A program made the position numbers and the translations under genes. 64,000 nt of DNA from Bacteroidota bacterium (GTDB lineage: Bacteria > Bacteroidota > Bacteroidia > Chitinophagales > Chitinophagaceae): the NCBI GenBank assembly GCA_018266775.1, contig JAFDZS010000015.1, positions 306,434 to 370,433 on the forward strand. The letters are read 5' to 3'. Position 1 is the first letter of the stretch. Every line of letters begins with the position of its first letter. The notes beneath the pieces are model-generated. The model saw only the letters and a program-made list of their open reading frames with translations. It ran no database searches and was not told the origin of the DNA. Below are positions 58,503 to 64,000 of the stretch, in pieces.

Positions 58503-60521
58503 TTATTTTTTCTTATTGTTCAGCAGCATATAACGGGCGGTTTCATAACAGGCATTAGTGATTTTTGCCATTTCTTTTTTGATGCTGTCAGTACTGTTGT
58601 TTTGCGGTACGGGTGCATTGTCTGTCATGGAGAACATTGCTTCCACACCCGATTTCTGGTTCATTAAATAATAATACTGGTCAGAAATTAAACCGATTGA
58701 TTTTACATCATGATCAATAATAAATGCATAGCGGTTGTTCAGCGATACGTTTTGATATTGTGCTGCTGCAGGTACCGAATCAAATACATTCCTGCCGATG
58801 GTGGTATTGGTGTATGGAATTTTTGCCAGTGTTGCAATAGACGGTAATATGTCTACCTGGCTGCATACTTCATGCACTCTTTTGGGCGCTAATAATTTTG
58901 GTGCATAAAACAGCAGCGGCACATGCTCGCAGGTAAGGCCCTGTTCTGTCCAGCATTTGGGGAACATATCACCGGCACTGCCCCGGATGCCATGATCACC
59001 CACAAAAACAAAAATCGTATTGTCAAAGTACTTTTCTTTTTGGGCAGCCTGCATAAATTGCCGGTAACAAAAATCTGTATAGCGGAAGGCATTCAGTTCT
59101 TCATTGCTTTCAAATCCATAACGCTGCAATGAATCTTTTGAATAACTAACTTTTTTGAATGCGGCTTCATCTTCAGTGGGTATCGTGTAGGGGCGATGGT
59201 TATCTGCTGTTTGAATAATGGCGAAGAACGGTTTATCCTGTTGTTTCAACTGGTTGTTGGCTTCCAGGAATAAATTTTTATCGCTGATGCCCCAAACATC
59301 AATCGTGCTGGCTTTAAAATCATATTGTTCGTACAGGTGCAGGTTATTGATGTTGTTGGTGAGTACGCCGCGGATGTTGGCCCAGGTGGCATCTCCGCCT
59401 AAAAAATAAAAATGGTTGTAGTTGCTGAAATCATTAATGATGGTATGCTGATCCACCGCACTGGGATTGCGGCTGGCTGTGCCGGGAGATTCCACATCGG
59501 GAATGCCGGTTACAGTAGCCCATACGCCGCGTGGTGTGCCATATGCGGGTGTAAAGCAACGGTCGAAGAAAACACCATTATCACAAAGCGATTTAAAATA
59601 GGGTGTGGTGTTTAACGGATTGCCATACATGCTGCTTTTGTACGCACTGAAACTTTCACAAATGACCAGTACAATGTTTGGATGATTGGCAGCGGAATCG
59701 GCGGGTTGAAAAGACCTGCTGTAATTCAGTTGCACACTGTCGGGATGCTGTACGCCCAGAAAGTTTGCCATCACGCCATAATCGGCTTTTACTTTTTTTA
59801 TGTCGTAAGTAGAATGCCGGTACACCACTGTACTGAAAAAGCTTTGAAATGGATTAAGTGCAAGATTCGCTTTAAAATCATCTGACAGTGTGAAAGCATC
59901 GCTCCAGCGTAAAGGAAATTGTCCCGGCTTAACCACAATCTTGCCCACTATGGTTTGCGCTAACAGTAAGAAAGCAATCACATACATCCAAACACCGCGG
60001 CGCTTGAAAAAACTATCCTGGTACAGGTAGCGGTTCAGCAATTTGCCAAAAGTAAAACGGGCCAGTAAGGCAACTGCAATCAGCAGCAGCAAAGCCCGCA
60101 GCAGGGGATATGTTTGCCACATCATATTAAAGGAAATGCCGGCATCCTGCAGGTAATTTAAAATAGTGGCATTAAGGCGTTGATGTAAATAATCGTAATG
60201 ATAAAAATCTATGGCATAAACTAAAACCATGATCACGAATGTGAAAGGAATCATGACATTCCAGAATTTTTTTGCGCCGTTGCGCCTGAAGGGGTTCAGG
60301 TAGGGAATGAAGGTAAGCAGCAATATAGAAAGCCCCACAGCGGCGGCCACACGGGCGTCAAAACGCAACCCCATGATAAATGCACTGCCGGAAAATGGTT
60401 TGCCAATGGGATTATAGACCCAGTAAAAAATAAACCGGAACAAGGTCATCGTTCCTAAAAAAATGAAGGTAACCGCAAAAATCCAGCGTAAAAGCCTGGG
60501 GATTCTTTGTAAAAAAAGCAT
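58503..60521 (-). CDS. LtaS-like sulfatase-fold membrane protein 1
   Basis: The 672-residue paralogue has the same layout: transmembrane helices in residues 1-205, IVLVICESFSAYKSSMYGNP, FTPAYGTPRGVWATVTGIPD, KNLFLEANNQ and FVFVGDHGIRGSAG. It is transcribed ahead of the second copy (104-base gap with a hairpin). The tandem arrangement suggests two related envelope phosphotransferases with different substrates. All motif residues that can be seen are intact in both. Confidence 0.85.
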   Translation of the reverse strand: MLFLQRIPRLLRWIFAVTFIFLGTMTLFRFIFYWVYNPIGKPFSGSAFIMGLRFDARVAAAVGLSILLLTFIPYLNPFRRNGAKKFWNVMIPFTFVIMVLVYAIDFYHYDYLHQRLNATILNYLQDAGISFNMMWQTYPLLRALLLLIAVALLARFTFGKLLNRYLYQDSFFKRRGVWMYVIAFLLLAQTIVGKIVVKPGQFPLRWSDAFTLSDDFKANLALNPFQSFFSTVVYRHSTYDIKKVKADYGVMANFLGVQHPDSVQLNYSRSFQPADSAANHPNIVLVICESFSAYKSSMYGNPLNTTPYFKSLCDNGVFFDRCFTPAYGTPRGVWATVTGIPDVESPGTASRNPSAVDQHTIINDFSNYNHFYFLGGDATWANIRGVLTNNINNLHLYEQYDFKASTIDVWGISDKNLFLEANNQLKQQDKPFFAIIQTADNHRPYTIPTEDEAAFKKVSYSKDSLQRYGFESNEELNAFRYTDFCYRQFMQAAQKEKYFDNTIFVFVGDHGIRGSAGDMFPKCWTEQGLTCEHVPLLFYAPKLLAPKRVHEVCSQVDILPSIATLAKIPYTNTTIGRNVFDSVPAAAQYQNVSLNNRYAFIIDHDVKSIGLISDQYYYLMNQKSGVEAMFSMTDNAPVPQNNSTDSIKKEMAKITNACYETARYMLLNNKKK

Positions 60522-60555
60522 GTGGCGTAATTTTCAGGCGCTAAATTACTTGAAT

Positions 60556-60563
60556 TATTTTTG
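60556..60563 (+). promoter_or_regulatory. TAnnTTTG -7 box for PAP2 gene
   Basis: TATTTTTG matches the Bacteroidota -7 consensus, 33 bases upstream of the ATG at 60596. No -33 box at fixed spacing was found. Confidence 0.4.
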
Positions 60564-60595
60564 GCGGGTTGTAATTTAACACGCATCTTACAGTA

Positions 60596-61165
60596 ATGGA
60601 TCAATGGCCGGTATTAGATAAGCAATTGTTCAGGGTAGTAAACTACGACTGGCATAATTCTTTTTTCGACTGGCTGATGCCGCTTATGCGGAATGCCGAA
60701 ATGTGGTACCCGTTTTACCTCTTCCTGCTGTTATTTGTAACCATTAATTATGGTAAAAAAGGATGGTGGTGGGTATTGTTTTTTGTGTTTACCGTTTCAA
60801 CCGCAAATTTTATCAGCAGCTCCATTATTAAAGAACACATTTTGCGCCTGCGCCCCTGTAACGATCCCTCCATTGCAGGTTGGGTAAGGGTTTTGGTGGG
60901 TTACCGGCCGCAAAGCAGCAGTTTTACGTCATCGCATGCCACCAATCATTTTGCTATGGCCGTTTTTATATACGCCACGCTTAAAAATGCATTTGGTAAA
61001 AAGCTGCTGCTGATTTATTTATGGGCTTTTATGATCTCTTTTGCGCAGGTGTATGTGGGGGTGCATTACCCGCTGGATGTAACCTGCGGGGCACTAATTG
61101 GAATACTTATCGGATATTTGTGCGGCAAACTGTTTAACCATCAATTCAGTTTAGCTTTAAATTAG
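60596..61165 (+). CDS. PAP2-type membrane phosphatase
   Basis: The 189-residue protein has several transmembrane helices and the PAP2 motifs: KEHILRLRPCNDP (KxxxxxxRP), SSFTSSHATNHFAMA (PSGH region, here SSHA), and VYVGVHYPLDVTCG (SRxxxxxHxxxD, His and Asp present). Relatives dephosphorylate undecaprenyl diphosphate or lipid phosphates; the protein may recycle the carrier lipid for envelope synthesis. The next gene starts two bases after its stop, so the two form an operon. Confidence 0.85.
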   Translation: MDQWPVLDKQLFRVVNYDWHNSFFDWLMPLMRNAEMWYPFYLFLLLFVTINYGKKGWWWVLFFVFTVSTANFISSSIIKEHILRLRPCNDPSIAGWVRVLVGYRPQSSSFTSSHATNHFAMAVFIYATLKNAFGKKLLLIYLWAFMISFAQVYVGVHYPLDVTCGALIGILIGYLCGKLFNHQFSLALN

Positions 61166-61167
61166 AT

Positions 61168-62466
61168 ATGGCAGAAATTTTTATACTGGCTTTACTGATC
61201 ATTTTTAATGGCCTTTTTGTAATGAGTGAAATTGCCCTGGTAAGTGCCCGCAAAGCACGGCTGGAAGGTATGGCAAACAAAGGCGATAAGAAAGCAGCCA
61301 ATGCACTGGCACTGGCCGAAGACCCGGAACGTTTTTTATCCACCGCACAAATCTTCATCACCCTAATTGCTATTTTAACCGGTGTGTATTCCGGCGAAAA
61401 ATTTGGGCATTACCTGGAACCGTACGTGGAAAAGATAGCGCTGTTTAAACCTTATGCAGCTACAATTTCCACCGTAATTATTGTAATCATTGTTACCTTC
61501 TTATCCATCATTTTTGGAGAACTGATTCCAAAACGTTTAGGCATGCTGCAGGCAGAACGGATTGCACGGATAGTGGCGGGGCCAATGAACACCTTGTCGT
61601 CAGCTACTTATCCCATTGTATGGTTATTGTCTAAAATATCTTACCTGTTTTTTAAACTGATCAACGTAAAAACATCTAACGATAATGCAGTAACAGAAGA
61701 AGAAATAAAAGCAATGATCACAGAAGGCAGTGAGCATGGAACGATTGAAGAAGAGGAAAAAGAAATTATTGAAAGGGTGTTTCACCTCGGCGACCGTAAC
61801 ATTACTTCGTTAATGACGCACCGCACCGATATTGCATGGTTTGATGCAGCAGAAACTGTGCAGCAGGTAAAGGATAAGATAGATACCGTCATTTATTCCA
61901 GTTATCCCGTTTGCGAAGAAACGGTGGACAATATCAAAGGCATCATCAATATTAAAGATCTGCTGAAAGCCACCCCGCAAACTTTGTTGAAAGATTTAGC
62001 GCAACCTGCATTGTTTGTACCGGAGAATAATACCGCGTACCAACTGCTGGAGAAATTTAAAGACACCAAAATACACAGTTGTTTTATTGTAAATGAATAC
62101 GGCACGCTGGAAGGTATGATTACCCTCAACGATATCCTGGAGGCGATTGTGGGTGACGTACCGCAAACCGGCCAGGATGAATATGAAATCATTGAACGTA
62201 ATGATGGTACATACTTAGTGGATGCACAAATTCCTTTTTACGATTTTCTCAGCCGCTTTGATAAAACCGACTGGATAGATGAAGATAAACATGACTTTGA
62301 CACGCTTGCAGGTTTTGTACTGCATGAACTGGAACATATTCCTGAAACAGGAGAAAAATTCGACTGGCGGGGCTTCGATTTTGAAATCATCGATATGGAT
62401 GGGCAGCGTATAGACAAATTGCTGGTAAAAATTTCTGAAGAGATCAAGGAGGAGATGGAGGAGTGA
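61168..62466 (+). CDS. CNNM/CBS-domain hemolysin-family protein
   Basis: The 432-residue protein has a CNNM transmembrane domain (about 1-190, with IFGELIPKRLGMLQAERIAR), two CBS domains (about 200-330, with MTHRTDIAWFDAAETVQQV and FIVNEYGTLEGMITLNDILEAIVG), and a C-terminal CorC/HlyC domain (about 340-432). Family members are ion-linked membrane proteins (TlyC, CorC, YtfL types); direct haemolysis is not implied. It is co-transcribed with the PAP2 gene. A C-poor repeat follows the stop. Confidence 0.9.
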   Translation: MAEIFILALLIIFNGLFVMSEIALVSARKARLEGMANKGDKKAANALALAEDPERFLSTAQIFITLIAILTGVYSGEKFGHYLEPYVEKIALFKPYAATISTVIIVIIVTFLSIIFGELIPKRLGMLQAERIARIVAGPMNTLSSATYPIVWLLSKISYLFFKLINVKTSNDNAVTEEEIKAMITEGSEHGTIEEEEKEIIERVFHLGDRNITSLMTHRTDIAWFDAAETVQQVKDKIDTVIYSSYPVCEETVDNIKGIINIKDLLKATPQTLLKDLAQPALFVPENNTAYQLLEKFKDTKIHSCFIVNEYGTLEGMITLNDILEAIVGDVPQTGQDEYEIIERNDGTYLVDAQIPFYDFLSRFDKTDWIDEDKHDFDTLAGFVLHELEHIPETGEKFDWRGFDFEIIDMDGQRIDKLLVKISEEIKEEMEE

Positions 62467-62520
62467 GGGGAATTGGTATATTGGGTAATTAGTTAATTGG
62501 TTTAATAGTTTATTAGTTTC
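62467..62520 (+). repeat. C-poor simple repeat after stop codon
   Basis: After the stop codon the sequence has degenerate units such as GGGTAATTAGTTAATTGGTT and AGTTTATTAGTTTCC. The motif TTAATTGG is shared with the arrays at 12749 and 62570. Confidence 0.6.
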
Positions 62521-62569
62521 CGGGTTTAACAGGTATTGATTTTCTTAAAATGTAGATAGGTAGAGCCTG

Positions 62570-62608
62570 ATCACCCAATTAACCAATATCCCAATTAACC
62601 AATAAACT
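62570..62608 (-). repeat. C-poor simple repeat after stop codon
   Basis: The plus strand reads ACCCAATTAACCAATATCCC; in minus-strand sense it is TTTATTGGTTAATTGGGATA, just after the DUF6702 gene stop at 62610. It is the inverted partner of the array at 62467. Confidence 0.6.
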
Positions 62609-62609
62609 G

Positions 62610-63122
62610 TCAAAAAGCAAAACCCGCCTTATCATCAGGGTTATTCAATCTTGTACTTTTCCTGTTTCCTCCAACCACAACATGAATAATGCCGATTTGC
62701 TCTTTCTTATAATCGTACAGTATATTATTGGTGATATCAATTCTATTAACGGCAGGCACATTGTTCACCTGGTAATAACTTAAAATACCTTCTTCCTGGT
62801 GTTCGTAACCAATATACTGCAGGGTTACAGGTTTGCCATCTACACTTATCGTAAGATGTTTGGTAACATAGCCGCTTACTAATTTATCCATGGCAGCTTT
62901 ATCCTTAGGGTTAATAAGGTCAACCGTGCCGGTATAGGTTTGGCGCAGGGTTTTTTCAAAGTCATCAGTAAAAATCTTACAGCTGATTTCAAGGGTTTTA
63001 TCTTTGGCATTGTGCTCAATTTCAGTAACGCTCATAAAGATAGGATGCGCTGTATCACTGCTTTTTGACGGGATGTAAAATAGCGCCGTAACCAGCAGCC
63101 ATTTATATAAAATTGATGCCAT
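62610..63122 (-). CDS. DUF6702 family exported protein
   Basis: The 170-residue protein has a signal peptide-like N-terminus (1-22) and the DUF6702 features HPIFMSVTEIEHNAKDKTLE and ISCKIFTDDFEKTLRQTY, a beta-rich fold. In relatives it is paired with the HupE gene, as here (divergent, 79 bases apart). Function unknown; a metal-linked role is inferred from the HupE partner. Confidence 0.75.
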   Translation of the reverse strand: MASILYKWLLVTALFYIPSKSSDTAHPIFMSVTEIEHNAKDKTLEISCKIFTDDFEKTLRQTYTGTVDLINPKDKAAMDKLVSGYVTKHLTISVDGKPVTLQYIGYEHQEEGILSYYQVNNVPAVNRIDITNNILYDYKKEQIGIIHVVVGGNRKSTRLNNPDDKAGFAF

Positions 63123-63207
63123 TTAGCACAGAGATTAGGTAATAAAAATTAGTTTAAAGATATTTGATTGCAAAACTAATACAAACCTTACCAACAAGCA
63201 GTTGTTC

Positions 63208-63792
63208 ATGCAGGATTTTAAGTTTTATTTTCAGATGGGCTGGCAACACATCATTAGTTGGGATGCTCTCGATCATATCCTGTTCATATTAGCGCTGAGT
63301 GCTATTTATTTATTAAAAAACTGGAAACAGGTATTGGTATTGGTAACTGCATTTACAATAGGGCATTCATTAACGCTGGCATTAAGTGTATACAAGATTG
63401 TTTCTATTAAAGATAATGTGGTGGAGATATTAATTCCCTGCACAATTATCGCAACCGCTGTGTTTAATTTCTTTCAAAAAGATTTTACACTAAAGTCATT
63501 ACGGTTGAATTATTTTCTCGCTTTGTTTTTTGGATTGATTCATGGCCTTGGCTTTGCCAATACCATACGCTTTATGCTGGCAGAAGATCAAACCATTGGA
63601 TGGAGCTTATTTGCATTTAATGTTGGCCTTGAAGTTGGGCAGGTGGTGGTGGTTTCCGCGATTTTATTACTCAGCTTCGCCGTTGTAAATTCGTTGCATG
63701 TGAAAAGAAAGTGGTGGGTATGGGCATTGTCGGGTGTGGCATTAGTTGTAGCTTTAAAAATGGTGGTGGAGCGCTGGGGCGGGGGGAGGTAG
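63208..63792 (+). CDS. HupE/UreJ family membrane protein
   Basis: The 194-residue protein has six hydrophobic helices and the HupE/UreJ signature: HIISWDALDHILFILALSAI, TAFTIGHSLTLALSV and FGLIHGLGFANTIRFML, with conserved His and Asp residues that could bind Ni or Co. The ATG at 63208 (MQDFKFYF) is preferred over a TTG two codons upstream. HupE proteins help nickel supply to hydrogenase or urease; no such genes are in this window. The gene end is G-rich. Confidence 0.85.
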   Translation: MQDFKFYFQMGWQHIISWDALDHILFILALSAIYLLKNWKQVLVLVTAFTIGHSLTLALSVYKIVSIKDNVVEILIPCTIIATAVFNFFQKDFTLKSLRLNYFLALFFGLIHGLGFANTIRFMLAEDQTIGWSLFAFNVGLEVGQVVVVSAILLLSFAVVNSLHVKRKWWVWALSGVALVVALKMVVERWGGGR

Positions 63793-64000
63793 AATGGTAT
63801 GTAGGTATATAAAGTGGTGAAGTGTATGCTCTGTGCCACCGTGCCTTTGTGTGCAAGATTAAATGCGGAGCATTCTATGTGTGCTATCTTCCTACGGGTG
63901 GGAGTAAAGTATAAAAGTAAAAAAAGTGTATGGTAATAAAGGAAAAGTGGAAGATTGAATAATCAGTAATTAATGCTCACTATTGTCTCGTTTAGATTAA
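63793..64000. other. right window edge, no gene seen
   Basis: Sequence after the HupE stop is G-rich and C-poor at first (GTAGAATGGTATGTAGGTAT) and then mixed. It could be another member of the post-stop C-poor repeats. No reading frame is convincing; a gene may begin beyond 64000. Confidence 0.4.

Noticed and set aside
62466..62610. CRISPR-like repeated sequence
   Set aside because: The repeats are short, degenerate and inverted, without spacers of regular length and without cas genes; they are post-stop simple repeats.

Overview
The window looks like a chromosomal segment of a Bacteroidota bacterium, most likely family Chitinophagaceae. The evidence is moderate A+T content, promoter-like -7 boxes of the Bacteroidota form TAnnTTTG (twice with a TTTG box about 20 bases upstream), and lineage-typical genes: LptE next to SecG, DUF3810, DUF6702, a Bacteroidota-type RRM protein, secreted lipoproteins, and the mis-named 'ABC transporter ATPase' family. 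The family-level placement is inference. There is no rRNA, CRISPR array or complete prophage.

Layout. 0-4.2 kb: lipoprotein, Qnr-like pentapeptide protein, redoxin, BrkB, MltG. 4.2-9.6 kb: one tightly packed minus-strand operon miaB-mntA-hepT-sigma54 regulator-lptE-TPR protein-secG, closed by an intrinsic terminator; the MntA/HepT toxin-antitoxin pair sits inside this envelope/tRNA-modification operon. 9.7-30 kb: mostly housekeeping genes (Fe-S protein, ATP-grasp, LysE, DinB, METTL25-like methyltransferase, DnaQ/GIY-YIG fusion, Tex, Aat, AlkB, DUF177-rpmF-plsX, Dcd, PPTase, MtfA-like peptidase) plus a secreted C10 cysteine protease. 30.3-35.1 kb: an A+T-rich KAP-family NTPase beside tRNA-Leu(GAG), a histidine kinase, a glycosyltransferase, and a tRNA-Gly/tRNA-Leu(UAA) transcription unit.

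35.1-41 kb is the accessory region. A cold-shock-domain protein and an RRM protein precede a small island. The island holds a truncated copy of an NAD-binding gene, an 81-bp element with terminal inverted repeats, an orphan Rhs tip with a LysM-like segment, a signal-peptide-bearing immunity candidate, an unknown ORF, a decayed IS481-type transposase, a second 81-bp element, and then the intact NAD-binding gene. 41-50 kb: histidine decarboxylase, GH28 polygalacturonase, lipoproteins, di-haem peroxidase, SDR with an AraC regulator, YebC. 50.8-53.8 kb: tryptophan 2,3-dioxygenase, a REP-associated transposase (RAYT) bracketed by two four-hairpin REP units, and a cysteine desulfurase. The TAG stops of all three genes are formed by the GTAG tetranucleotide of a REP. 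54-64 kb: GlmM-type mutase, methyltransferase, two tandem LtaS-like sulfatases, PAP2 phosphatase, CNNM/CBS protein, DUF6702 and HupE.

The strongest leads are the mntA-hepT insertion, the RAYT/REP unit and its stop codons, the Rhs-tip island with its flanking 81-bp elements, the KAP NTPase, and a family of C-poor simple repeats that recur in the same orientation just after stop codons. Positions, motifs and hairpins were read directly from the sequence. Family names come from recognised motifs without database searches.
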